Source: Rhabditophanes sp. KR3021 (lineage: Eukaryota > Nematoda > Chromadorea > Rhabditida > Alloionematidae). From it: a stretch of 64,000 bases of DNA. Positions 54,701-64,000 of this stretch are shown here, piece by piece. The stretch covers positions 5,146,001 to 5,210,000 of the forward strand of contig CAUJLY010000002.1 of the NCBI GenBank assembly GCA_963281155.1. The letters are read 5' to 3'. A model generated the notes under the pieces. The model was not told the DNA's origin and did no database searches. It worked only from the letters and a program-made list of their open reading frames with translations. Each line of letters begins with the position of its first letter. The first letter of the stretch is position 1. Position numbers and translations under genes: made by a program.

Positions 54701-57367
54701 CCAACATGGAAACTTTTATTTGTCCGCAGATGACGCGACAGATAAATAACCTATCGTTTTCTAAGTCAGATTTCTACAAAAATGATTAATTGAACAACAT
54801 AATTTAAACCTACGTGTGCTTCTTCTAACTTTTTTCTTAAATACTCAACATCTTTTTCCAGCACGTCCATTTATTAACCTTTCTACTCCAACTCGCATCG
54901 TCCTTCAGGATCCATTCAATTCGTGATCATTAGAAAATGCTCCTTGATTTCATAAACAACAATAGGTCGTTTACTTAATTATTGGCAAGTCAGCTTTTGA
55001 TTGGTTAAGAATAGTTATAACCATTTCACGAAATTCTTTACTTTAAGCAAATTCAATTAATAGCATTCGAACAAGTTTTCATTCACCATAAGTTTAAACT
55101 CCAGGTCTTTGTGGTATGCAATTATCAAGCTTGGATGTTGCATAGCTTTTGAAAAAGCATATTTCGATTCGCATGTCTTCACTTCACCCTTTGTGATTTA
55201 AAGGTTGATATATACTTCGGATCGTTCATAAAAATTGTGAGATAAAGATGCATTGTAAAGCCTATTCTTTAAAGTTTTTTGACAAAAGAACCATGATACT
55301 CAGCAGCCTTCTCAATTTGTTACTTACTTTTCTTGAGACAGCATGTTTTTTAATAAATTAATATACGCTTCCACAGCTAATTCATATTCTTCACGAAAAC
55401 TCATAACTCTGTATTTTTTCGTTGACACTCTTGTCAATTGCTGGGTCAAATGTTCAACTTCATCTCAAATTTGATTGATTGAGTTGATTTTTCGATTATT
55501 ACTATTAATTCTATCATCATGACGGATTGTTGGTGATCTTTTTAGCCTTGGTACCAATGTAATTTGGCTTTTATTCGTAGTTGTTATTATCTTCCTTATC
55601 ATCCTTTAATTGCAATTATCAAATAAAAAAGTGTTTAATGTTGAATCATTAGATGGTCAAAAGAAACTCTTTTTTTCCAAAACATCATTTCTAATTGAAA
55701 CAATTGTATGCAAATATATTAAACCAAATACTCGATTCGGGTTAAATTATTCAACTTCTAATAATGTCCTTTTTGTCAACCCCTTAGGTGTTTGGGGTGG
55801 ATTTAATTGGCAAATGAATTTCAGATGGTATCCAGTTCCAGAAAGGGAGAAGAAGCGAAATAATTATGACGAATCTGCTCCAATTGAAACTCCCACAATT
55901 GCGGGAGGGCTTTTTGCTATAGGTAAGACTATTTAAGAAGTCAGGAAATATATTCATTATTAAAAATTTATTACAACATGAAACTAGAATTTTAAGAAAA
56001 ATCAATAGATGACTTATTATTAAAAAATTGTTTAATCCGCGACTTGACTGTTCATTTCGGGAAATAGGTGACAAACTTCATATAACAAGAATTTTTTGGA
56101 GTCAGGATTAGTCATCTGGTGTCAATTAAAAGACTCTAAATGTTTTGAGCGATTTAATTATTCCACTCTCTTAAACAATAATCGTTTTACAAATACAATA
56201 ACTTAAAACATGCAAACTCTCTTACGTATATATTTAATATAACTTTCTTTTATAGACAAACAATTCTTCAACGATATAGGTAAGTTATTATAAAGTATTT
56301 CTCGTTATTATCAATCTTGCAGGCACTTACGATCAAAATTTTAAAATTTGGGGATCTGAGAACATAGAAATCAGTTTTAGAACGTGGATGTGCGGGGGTT
56401 CTCTTGAAATTGACCCTTGCAGTAGAGTTGGACATATATTTAGAAAAACAACTCCTTACACTTTCCCTGGAGGAACAGCTAATATAATTTATCGAAATGC
56501 AGCAAGAACTGCTGCTGTTTGGATGGATGAGTACAAGGAATTTTACTATAAGATGGTTCCACAAGCTTTGAAAGTGGAAATGGGAGATATTACCGAGAGA
56601 GTTGAATTACGCAAAGGGTTGCAATGTAAATCTTTTAGATGGTACCTGGAGAATGTCTATCCAGAAGCCCCGATTCCTTATGACTTTAAGTCCTTGGGTG
56701 CTATCAAGAGTGTTGAGACTAAACAATGCATGGATACTAAAGGAAATAAAAAGCAGGGCAATCCTGGAATGACCGGTAGGTTAATAATTTATTAATTACA
56801 AATTCAAAAAGGGTACTAATATTTTAAAGCAAATTCAATAGTTTCGCATACAGAAAAATCGTTTACAATCATTTTTACCAACTTTACTGTTCACCGTTAG
56901 GATACATGTTGGTTGTTATTAAAGCTATCTTTTCTTTGATAATATTTTAACATGGTCTGCAACTCCATTAGAAACAAGCCTCGAAGTATTAGTGATACCT
57001 AACTCTTTTTAATTAGTTAAATTTATTTGGCCACTAATTAATTATTATTATTGTAATTACAGGATGTCATAATGGAGGCGGAAATCAACTCTTTTCAATA
57101 TCAGAAAGTGGAAAAATTATCAATGACGATAATTGTCTTTCTCACCCCTCAAAATTAAATTTTGATCGCCAAGTTAAGATAAATAGATGCACAACAGAAA
57201 AAATTCCAACCTCTGATCAAGTGTTTACATATGTTAATGGGAAAATTATACATAAAGAATCGGGTGAATGTTTATCCTTATCTGCCGATCATAATTCGAT
57301 TATTTTTGAAAATTGCGAAGATTCAAATGTGCTACAAAAATGGGAAGTCGAAGGTTACAAAGAATAA
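51701..57367 (+). CDS. Polypeptide N-acetylgalactosaminyltransferase (GALNT)
   Basis: Golgi type II membrane enzyme that starts mucin-type O-glycosylation by adding GalNAc to Ser/Thr. Exons 51701-52274, 52324-52516, 53511-53596, 55788-55922, 56256-56279, 56323-56775 and 57063-57367 give 589 residues. A short cytosolic tail ([10 protein letters not shown]) and one membrane anchor are followed by a stem, then [40 protein letters not shown], the metal-binding DxH in [60 protein letters not shown] and a C-terminal ricin-type lectin domain. It resembles GALNT1/GLY-3. The 24-nt fifth exon is very short. Introns 2 and 3 each hold an antisense GIY-YIG-like copy. Confidence 0.93.
52593..52948. repeat. 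Minisatellite, 89-bp unit, four near-identical copies
   Basis: Units begin AAAATGTTTATTAAAATAGG at 52593, 52682, 52771 and 52860 and end TGTTGTTGGCAAC, with almost no differences until the last bases. The array lies in intron 2 of the GALNT gene, between its 5' splice site and the antisense insert. The near-identity points to recent expansion. Confidence 0.95.
52949..53315 (-). pseudogene. Intron-nested GIY-YIG nuclease-like gene, copy 5
   Basis: Lies in GALNT intron 2 (52517-53510), antisense. After a TATTTAG acceptor: [32 protein letters not shown], stop; then in the same direction [37 protein letters not shown] and [16 protein letters not shown] corresponds to the YIGES of copy 1, and the block VAVQIDN...[10 protein letters not shown] to the catalytic-Glu helix (VAVYLDN...LDLEYVIMF in copy 6). 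The upstream GIY strand was not found. Confidence 0.5.
53706..55600 (-). pseudogene. Intron-nested zinc-finger/GIY-YIG nuclease-like gene, copy 6
   Basis: Fills GALNT intron 3 (53597-55787), antisense. From its 5' side: an exon-like stretch near 55410-55320 ([20 protein letters not shown], then [12 protein letters not shown] before GTAAG); 54436-54206 with [19 protein letters not shown] and a Cys/His motif ([17 protein letters not shown]); then [27 protein letters not shown] and, one frame away, [35 protein letters not shown] and [15 protein letters not shown] with the probable catalytic Glu, ending at a TGA at 53711-53709. Frame breaks occur near 54020 and 54130-54205. AATAAAC lies after the stop, toward the host donor. 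Confidence 0.6.
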
Positions 57368-58055
57368 TGCCTTAAGCAATTACATATTTATTTAATAAAT
57401 AATGTACATACATAAAAATATTAAATATCTAATTAGTGTCATTTATTTTTAAGTACTTAATATTAGATATGAAAGATAAAAATACGATGTTTTGAAATTA
57501 ATTTTATTTTAGTTCATATATCATGCTAAATTTAGTCTTGTTATAGTGGTTAATATGAGTATCACAGTTTCTGTTTGAGGGACAATGTAAGCGGACAAGA
57601 ACTTCGTTCATTTCTCTTCGTCCTCCTATCATATCGTCTCTCCTACCATTTAAGTAGGACCTATCTGCCACCCTCCTAGGCTAGTATTTTCCAGATCATT
57701 AAATTCACGCTGAATATTCCCACCATTAAGCTGCTGATACTCTATGATCAAAGCATTAGCTCTCGGTGGTAAAACTGGCTTAGTAGACATAAAAAGGTTT
57801 GATCAATCTCAAATAATTTAGGAACTAAGTAACAATTAAACTAGCCTAAATTTGCATTTATTATATTCAAGAAATTGTATATGCCGGAATATATTTATAA
57901 ATACTTAATATGTTGAATATTCTTACATACTTATTTGGAATAACTTTTTAAAATGTTGATTTTCGTACAATTAGTAACATTTAAAAGCTTTCAATGAGCT
58001 CGATTATTAAAACAATTTTTTATTAACAACAAAACAAAAACAACAATAACAACGA
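57368..58055. other. Intergenic, convergent 3' ends
   Basis: Holds the 3' UTR of the GALNT gene (TTTAATAAATAATG about 30 nt after its stop) and AT-rich DNA. No gene seen. Confidence 0.5.
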
Positions 58056-59831
58056 TCACTGACTCAACAAAACATGGTAATTCTTTGGAGAGTTAAGCAA
58101 CTCTTTGGCATGAGCAGTTCCATAAATATTCGCCAATCTAATCGAATCAACTGGGGAAAAAATTATTCTCGTAACAAGTGGAGTTTCTAATTCTGACATG
58201 TTGATCATTTGAGAAACAAAATGAGGATTACTTGGCAATTGATAGAAAATCAATGTCTTTATTCCTTTGATATTGAATCTCTTGTAATAATGAAATCTGA
58301 AGAAAATGATTAGATTGGTCATTTTAAATCAAGCATACCTTTCTGTAATCAAGCAAATCGATTTCATATCATGTTGAAAGTGAATCTTCTCCCTATTTAT
58401 TGCTTTATCTTCGGCATATTCGCACAAGTCTGCAAAACTTCTGTGATTAGCAACAAGGTGAGCCTTTACTTTAACATAATCGTAATAACTAGAGATAAAG
58501 ATACAAGTTCCTTTTTCAATCTTAGGGAAGATGTTGGTAGTAAAATATTCAAAGCGCTTTTCTTGGTCATCACTAGTATCTACTGCCTTGAATCGATTCA
58601 TTTCCTGGGAAACTTGGACTTCAATATCTCCCAACACATTCTTTTCCTTTCTCATCACAGTTACATAACCTGCGTAATTTTGACAATGCTTACCAAAAGC
58701 AGACCTAATCTCAGCTGAATCATATCTGCTAAACATCATTGTTTGCCTCAAGCATCCTCCATGTCCCTCCAAAAAGATATTTCGAATTCTGGTAACATCA
58801 ACTGTCTTAACACCATCAGGTAATTTGTTCAAATTGTCAAGGATAATCCAAATGTTCTCTAAATTCTGCATTTGGATAATATCCATTTCATCAAAGATAG
58901 CAATGTCAATTGATGATAAAAATGAATTCGCACATTCATCCTTAGCATCTTCTAATGATTGAACTAATCCTAATGGAGACGCAAGAATAATGTCAGAAGT
59001 TTCAAACCTGGTGTACAGTTTCATTGTCTTTTTAGCCATTGTGATCCCGATTCGAAAATTGTCCTCAGTATTGCCTTCCATATTGTAAACGTAATCATCT
59101 CCTCTACACGAATTACTTGCCCCGTTTGCACTCATAACAAACTTGGTGCCATCATCTCCATAAGTCTCTTTGAATTGCTTGTATTTTTCAACTTGACTAG
59201 TTAATTTTCCAAAATACAAGTCCTTTAATTTATCGACTATTTCTAAGGCACATTTCTTATATGGAACAATGATCAATATTTTGGTCCTTGAAAATCCTTG
59301 GTCCCGGCATTCTTCAATTACATCATCCAAGTTACCAACTTTTTCCTCTTGTGCTTTCAAAAGCTTGTCATTATTTTTCAAAATCAGAGCGCGATTTCTT
59401 TTGATGTGGTTTGCAATGTGGAGTAAATAGCAAATTCTATAGTCCTTATCTTGACTTACTTCATACAAATCACAATATCTTCCCATGATCTGCAGTAAAC
59501 CGACTTCTTTTGGGCCAGGTGTTTTTTTCCCAGAAACACATCTGAAATTTTCAACAACCTTGCTAAAATGTCCAAACTTTTCCAAAGGAATTTCTTCAAA
59601 CACATTCAACTTTTCATCAATGTTTCGTAAGTATTGTGTTATTTTACACCCTTGCAATCCGGCAATCTTATTTGACACCTTCACTGTTTTCCCACCATTT
59701 TCGGTCTTAATCTCTTCAGGGTGATTGTAAAAATGTTCTGTAAAAAAATCATTTTCAATCGGTACTTTTGCCGTTTCTTCTACGACTTCTTCTTCGTCTA
59801 AAATCAACTCTTCATCCAATTTTCGTTTCAT
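58056..59831 (-). CDS. UTP25/DIEXF small-subunit processome protein
   Basis: Nucleolar factor for 18S rRNA maturation, related to helicases but with degenerate motifs. Exons 59831-58339 and 58296-58056 give 577 residues. An acidic Lys/Glu-rich N-terminus is followed by ALILKNNDKLLK, the family block RDQGFSRTKILIIVPYK, NTEDNFRIGITMAKKTMKLY, SDIILASPLGLVQSLE, FDEMDIIQMQNLENIW (in place of a DEAD box), RQTMMFSRYDSAEIRS, TCIFISSYYDYVKVK, DLCEYAEDKAINREK and HYYKRFNIKGIKTLIFYQLP near the C-terminus. All match UTP25 in order; no Walker A is present, as in the family. Confidence 0.92.
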
Positions 59832-59971
59832 TTTATTCTAAAAAGGTTTACATTAGTGAAATTTAATACAGTTTAAAGATATTTGAGATGTTCATGACAA
59901 TTAAGAGAAAATGTAAAATTAAATTTAAATATTTATTCATGTCATTGTTAGTAAAAAGAAGCCTCATATAT

Positions 59972-60343
59972 TTACATATTCCTTTCGACGACTGGGATAT
60001 TTTGCATTGATTCTGGTAATGGTGGGGGAATTGATACAGGAGTGACGTTAATTTCATCTCCTTCAGAGGTAACTCTGATGGCAATTACAGCAGGGGCTTG
60101 TGAGTTGGCATTCATATGGTCAAACCCAGCTTCTGTCAGCATCGTAGAGTCTTGTAGAAGAGACCATTCATCCAAGTTGGTAATTCCTCGTTTCATTAAA
60201 GTGAATTCAATAGATTCAAGCTTTATCAACTGCTCCAGCATTGATTTCATTTCAGACACTTGCTGAGCTTCTTTCATGATTAGAAAGTAATGGTCCGAAC
60301 CATGAAGAACTTCGAAGAATAAATCGTAGTTTTGTGGTGTCAT
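59972..60343 (-). CDS. Elongin B-like ubiquitin-fold protein
   Basis: Adaptor of cullin-2/5 ubiquitin ligases, paired with elongin C. The ATG at 60343 lies eight bases after a TTTTTAG acceptor. The product, 123 residues, contains YFLIMKEAQQVSEMKSML (beta1-beta2 and helix of the ubiquitin fold), then LMKRGITNLDEWSLLQD, LTEAGFDHMNANSQAPAVI and the proline-rich VSIPPPLPESMQNIP tail. The AGF...AxxQAPA block and the PPxLP tail are typical of elongin B. About 15 extra residues (MTPQNYDLFFEVLHG) precede the usual start. The fit is good but divergent. Confidence 0.75.
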   Translation of the reverse strand: MTPQNYDLFFEVLHGSDHYFLIMKEAQQVSEMKSMLEQLIKLESIEFTLMKRGITNLDEWSLLQDSTMLTEAGFDHMNANSQAPAVIAIRVTSEGDEINVTPVSIPPPLPESMQNIPVVERNM

Positions 60344-60772
60344 CTTCTTCACTAAAAACATTTAATTAATTAAAAGAACGGCACAAATATTAAAAGAGTA
60401 TAGCGAGATTATACCACAAAAAGGTTGAGTTAAATAAAGCACCGCAACTTAGTTATTTCATGGCTTATCAAACGCATATGTATCTTTTTATATTTTTTCG
60501 ATAACATTTCATTCAAAATGCTTGATAGCATCGACCTTCCAATCTATCATCCGTGGTGTCTTATCACGATGACCTGCTCTAAATCGTATACTGCAAGTTT
60601 CTATAGGCCAGCTCCAATCATCGATCTCAATCGTTTACGTCATAAAATAAAACTAACTGCCTCTAGTTTACTCTCGCCTTTCACATACCAACTTATATAT
60701 TAACTTAGCTTATCGACATCCTTTTGCTTAAGAATAAATATTTAATAATCCATTAATTTTAGAGAATTTAAA
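60344..60772. other. Intergenic, divergent promoter region
   Basis: A 61-codon ORF at 60518-60703 (MLDSIDLPIYHPWC) has no gene features. The TTTTAGAGAATTTAAA just before the mdh-2 ATG looks like a trans-splice acceptor. Confidence 0.4.
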
Positions 60773-62333
60773 ATGGTATTCCCAGCATCCAAAGCAGTTT
60801 TAAGCGCTGCCGCCTCCAGCTTCAAAGTTGTCGCTTCTCGCAACACCGCTTCAGCCCCAAAAGTTGCCTTACTAGGAGCTGCCGGAGGAATCGGACAACC
60901 TCTTGGTCTTTTACTCAAAAATAATGGAGCTATTGCCAAGTTAGCTCTTTATGATATCCAAGGAACTCCAGGAGTAGCTGCTGATTTATCACACATCGAC
61001 TCCAAAGCTCAAGTTACTGCCCACACCGGTCCACAAGAATTGGTCTCAGCCCTTGAAGGAGCTGATATTGTTGTCATTCCAGCTGGAGTTCCACGTAAAC
61101 CAGGCAAGTAATCAAATTTAAGATATTAAAAAGTGGTTATTATGAAAGTAATTAGTTGGGAAAATAAGCAAAGTCAGAGTTAAAATGCGGTGTCAACAAT
61201 ATGAACACCTTTCTGGCTAAGATATCTGCGAGTTGCAAGTATTAGTTGAGAAGCTGAATTTCCTCTAAGGAACACTTGTAATGATCAAGTTGGTGGTTTG
61301 CCATTAGGGTAGTTGATGCAATACCGGCTTTAACTTTCTTTACTACATTATTAAAAATAACTTCGTTTGACTAGGCTTGTCTGGAGCTAAAGTTATTAGT
61401 AAGTAATGTCAAGACATTGAAAACTACTTTCTACCACACCACCACTTCATATTATTACTATTTGGTCTTAGGTATCATCATGAAATTAAATATCTTTTAA
61501 CTGATATTAGTTTCAAAATAAAAGGTTTTACAACAAAGTTGGATATATAATCTTGCTAATTGATTCATCCAAAACACACATTTAAGCATATAAAAAATCT
61601 AAGTAAATTTGGGAATCTGTATGAGATTAATAATTTAAATTCAGGTATGACCCGTGATGATTTATTCAATGTCAACGCCGGAATCGTGAGAGATTTAGTC
61701 GAAGCTGCTGCCAAGACCTGCCCAAAGGCTTTCATTGCTATCATCACGAACCCCGTTAACTCGACAATTCCAATTGCTGCTGAAGTTCTGAGAAACAACA
61801 ATGTCTTCGATCCAAAAAGACTTTTCGGAGTATGCACGTTGGATGTTGTTAGAGCTCAAGCTTTCGTTGCCGACCTTAAGGGATTAGATGTTAGCAAGGT
61901 TACCGTTCCAGTAATTGGAGGACACTCCGGAGTCACTATTATTCCTCTTCTTTCCCAAGTTGAAGGAGCTAAATTCACAGATGCCGAGGCTGAAGCTTTG
62001 ACTGCTCGTATTCAAGATGCCGGAACTGAAGTCGTTAAGGCTAAGGCTGGGGCTGGATCCGCTACCCTTTCAATGGCTTTGGCTGGATCTCGCTTTACTC
62101 AAGCTTTGATTGATGCTCTTCAAGGAAGAAAGAATGTCCAATGTACATTCGTTGCCTCAAATGCCGTCAAAGGATGTGAGTATTTCTCAACACCTGTTGA
62201 ACTCGGACCAAAGGGAGTTGAAAAAATTCTTGGATATGGAAAAGTGTCCGCTTTTGAACAAGGACTCATCGAAAAAGCTGTCCCAGAACTTCAAAAGAAC
62301 ATCGCAAAGGGATCCAAATTCATCAAGGGATAG
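60773..62333 (+). CDS. mdh-2: Mitochondrial malate dehydrogenase
   Basis: Converts malate and NAD+ to oxaloacetate in the TCA cycle, in the matrix. Exons 60773-61103 and 61645-62333 encode 339 residues. Mitochondrial presequence ([20 protein letters not shown]), the NAD-binding [31 protein letters not shown], the substrate loop [15 protein letters not shown] with its mobile-loop Arg residues, [23 protein letters not shown] and the catalytic His in [15 protein letters not shown]. The only intron has a GC donor (CCAG|GCAAGT) and a TTCAG acceptor; this joint is needed for the conserved KPGMTRDD. The intron is 541 nt, far longer than the local norm. Confidence 0.95.
61104..61644 (-). other. mdh-2 intron with possible relic of an antisense coding insert
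   Basis: On the strand opposite mdh-2, an acceptor (AATAACTTTAG, about 61389) is followed by APDKPSQTK, which resembles [11 protein letters not shown] at the same exon start in copy 2 of ascc-3 intron 3. Further on, [18 protein letters not shown] and, in another frame, [19 protein letters not shown] are open for 25-30 codons. These are only fragments and their origin is uncertain. Confidence 0.25.
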
Positions 62334-62492
62334 ATATTATTTTCTCAAAATATAGGATAAAAGAATTTCATTTTATAGAATAATAAATTTCTTTTGCTGC
62401 TCTCATAATAAATTTAATTCACAAGGTCTACTTCCATTTATATCTCATGCACTTATTTAATCAAAACTCTTCATATTGTATTTTTTAGAAAA

Positions 62493-63650
62493 ATGTTGAG
62501 AAAAAGTTTTCAGAGCTTAAAATCAACGCTAAACATCACAACAATCAGAGCCTTGTCTTCGAACAAAGATAACGGGGACAAGTTGAAAGATAAAGATATC
62601 TTAACACCTGATTTAGCTGAAGCATTGGATAGTGTAACAACGGAACTTCACGGCAATGACAAAGAACGGAAAAAGAAGACTAAAATTGACATTCTCTCGA
62701 GATTGACTCAATCGGCTAAAGAAAGTTTCGATACCGCCACAAGTCACGAAACCAGTGAATTTCTTCACGATCGTCAAATGATTGCACTCTTAAATGATTT
62801 AGAAGTCAAAAGTGAACCCAAGAGTATCCATAAATTCCAAGAAATCAGAAGAGACACACAAGCTGTAGCGGCTTTAAGAAAGGAAATCTTCTATCAAGCC
62901 ATTCAATCAGGAGTGAAGAACTTACAAGCCCAAAAATTGGCTGAAGATGTGGTTAGTAAAGCTGAGGAAAAATTAAAATCGAGACGTGAAGCAAAAGAAT
63001 CAGGCTTAAAAGAGGAGAAGATTATTTGTGGGGAAAAAGCAACGAAGACATCAGAACAAGAGGCCAAATTTTTCAATATGGCTTATGAATGGATGGAGAA
63101 GAATCTATATTCCGAACAAGATCCAAGCGCTCAAATTGGCCAGTTACCAAATGAAGTTAAGGTAGATACAACTCTTCCGAACATTTTTAATCAAACAACC
63201 ATTCGATGGAATATCTTTAATCATCCTGAACAATTGCAAAAAAGAACATTAGGCTTGTGGGATAATTTTGAAATGGAAAAAGCCAAACTAACGAATCAGA
63301 GCATGGGTCCAAGAAACATGATAGAACAACAAATCGAATGGACCAAACAAGGAAAACTATGGTCTTATCCAATTGACAATGAAGCGCAAATTGGGCCAGA
63401 ACAGAGTGTTCCATTCTACGAACATATCTTCCTTGAAAGGTACCTCTCAAAATATAAGCTGCCTAAAACAGGCCCAATACCTCATTTCATGGAATTAGTG
63501 TGCGTTGGACTTTCCAAAAATCCATACATGACTTCCTCAAAAAAGCATGACCATCTTGATTGGTTTGGTCAGTTCTTCGATAAAAAGCGACAAGACTCTG
63601 TTGCAAAATTGCATGAACAAGAACAAATAGCTGCTGCTAATGCAAATTGA
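62493..63650 (+). CDS. Mitochondrial ribosomal protein mS31 (MRPS31)
   Basis: Small-subunit mitoribosomal protein. Single exon of 385 residues, ATG just after a TTTTTTAGAAA acceptor. The N-terminus is a presequence (MLRKSFQSLKSTLNITTIRA). A charged middle part leads to the conserved C-terminal third: IEWTKQGKLWSYPIDNEA, YEHIFLERYLSKY, GPIPHFMELVCVGLSKNPYM and HDHLDWFGQFFDKK. These match MRPS31. It lies 159 nt downstream of mdh-2 on the same strand, so co-transcription is possible. Confidence 0.9.
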   Translation: MLRKSFQSLKSTLNITTIRALSSNKDNGDKLKDKDILTPDLAEALDSVTTELHGNDKERKKKTKIDILSRLTQSAKESFDTATSHETSEFLHDRQMIALLNDLEVKSEPKSIHKFQEIRRDTQAVAALRKEIFYQAIQSGVKNLQAQKLAEDVVSKAEEKLKSRREAKESGLKEEKIICGEKATKTSEQEAKFFNMAYEWMEKNLYSEQDPSAQIGQLPNEVKVDTTLPNIFNQTTIRWNIFNHPEQLQKRTLGLWDNFEMEKAKLTNQSMGPRNMIEQQIEWTKQGKLWSYPIDNEAQIGPEQSVPFYEHIFLERYLSKYKLPKTGPIPHFMELVCVGLSKNPYMTSSKKHDHLDWFGQFFDKKRQDSVAKLHEQEQIAAANAN

Positions 63651-63898
63651 CTCATGTAATCCAAATAGATTGCTAAGATAATCATTGTTATTTTGTTATA
63701 AATATTATTATGTTAATCGTTAATAGGATTGTATGTAGTGCTTTTTAATATCTCAATTTCATTTTATTAGTACTTGCTTAATTATATTTATTGCGTTTAA
63801 TAATAATTTGAATAAAATAAAACTCATCATTTGCACCATTTAAGTATTAATAATGATGACAACCATCGTTTTAGACGCAACTAACTTTACTAACTGTC

Positions 63899-64000
63899 AT
63901 GAAATCTATAAAGGAAATGTTTGCTAATTCTTTTATCAAGAAAGCTAAAAGTTGTTCTCTTCAAAGTGAGTCTGAAGATAGTGACAGTTGTGAGAAGGGG
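63899..64000 (+). CDS. Start of an unknown gene, cut by the right edge
   Basis: The ATG at 63899 opens MKSIKEMFANSFIKKAKS and runs to the window end with a Ser/Asp/Glu-rich stretch (SESEDSDSCEKG). A GTTTTAG acceptor lies 28 nt upstream of the ATG. A GTGAGT at 63966 could be a donor. Too little is present to name it. Confidence 0.4.
   Translation, partial: MKSIKEMFANSFIKKAKSCSLQSESEDSDSCEKG

Noticed and set aside
14426..55600. GIY-YIG inserts as Penelope-like retroelements
   Set aside because: Penelope elements join a reverse transcriptase to GIY-YIG. No reverse transcriptase motif was seen near any copy, some copies have their own introns, and the core resembles the LEM-3/ANKLE1 type instead.
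53641..55600. Long GALNT intron as a second host gene
   Set aside because: The antisense reading frames are broken and match the GIY-YIG family; no intact independent gene is present.
60518..60703. A 61-codon ORF upstream of mdh-2
   Set aside because: No signal peptide, domain, splice context or compositional bias; it lies in a promoter-sized gap and could occur by chance.
61104..61644. VFLRGNS in the mdh-2 intron as an Sm-type protein gene (SmD2 has a similar FLRGDSV block)
   Set aside because: Only seven or so residues match and the rest of the Sm fold is absent on that strand.
1..64000. CRISPR arrays, prokaryotic operons or riboswitches
   Set aside because: None seen; spliced genes and nematode-type families show this is eukaryotic nuclear DNA.

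Overview
The window looks like a piece of nematode nuclear genome. It is AT-rich and carries genes with many short introns (often 39-50 nt) ending in TTTTAG or TTTCAG. The gene families point the same way: an avr-14-type glutamate-gated chloride channel with two alternative channel cassettes, a transthyretin-like secreted protein, and a nematode-type 7TM chemoreceptor. Several coding exons start just downstream of an unpaired 3' splice site, which fits spliced-leader trans-splicing. Species cannot be told from the sequence.

Layout. 1-3.2 kb: glutamate-gated chloride channel gene, cut by the left edge, with two tandem alternative pore cassettes and what look like 1-nt and 5-nt exons. 3.4-13.1 kb: tiny secreted ORFs, a DNA-binding-domain-only nuclear receptor, several unrecognised genes, a beta-glucosidase relic, a His/Cys-rich 37-residue microprotein, a frameshifted pseudogene, a chemoreceptor and a transthyretin-like gene. 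13.2-22.9 kb: ascc-3 helicase (minus). 24.7-32 kb: CCDC124, a GH85 endoglycosidase, mier-1, CNPY2, small ORFs and mitochondrial trifunctional protein beta. 32.7-38.7 kb: DDX42, PPTC7 phosphatase and an ECI2-type isomerase. 38.8-46.6 kb: a 13-exon phospholipase-C-like gene (PLCL/pll-1) with a tRNA-Cys in one intron. 46.6-51.7 kb: mostly gene-free, with one secreted Cys-rich gene. 51.7-57.4 kb: a GalNAc transferase. 58-64 kb: UTP25, elongin B, mitochondrial malate dehydrogenase, mitochondrial ribosomal protein mS31, and the start of an unknown gene.

The most striking feature is a family of sequences nested in introns of unrelated housekeeping genes. At least five, probably more, are decayed copies of a gene encoding a GIY-YIG nuclease-like domain; several also have a C2HC zinc-finger-like motif, and some have introns of their own. 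They sit in ascc-3 (two clear copies), pll-1 (two or more) and the GalNAc transferase (two), with weaker candidates elsewhere. A separate insert in the PPTC7 intron encodes a NUMOD4/HNH homing-endonuclease-like protein. Every recognisable copy is antisense to its host, and most end within about 150 nt of the host 5' splice site. I found no reverse transcriptase, transposase or terminal repeats. This looks like a dispersed, intron-dwelling, homing-endonuclease-like family in an animal genome. Its activity and mechanism are inference only.

A few conserved genes (ascc-3, possibly the first codons of DDX42) carry single-base frame breaks. Some indel error in the assembly is therefore possible and should be kept in mind for the shortest-exon claims.
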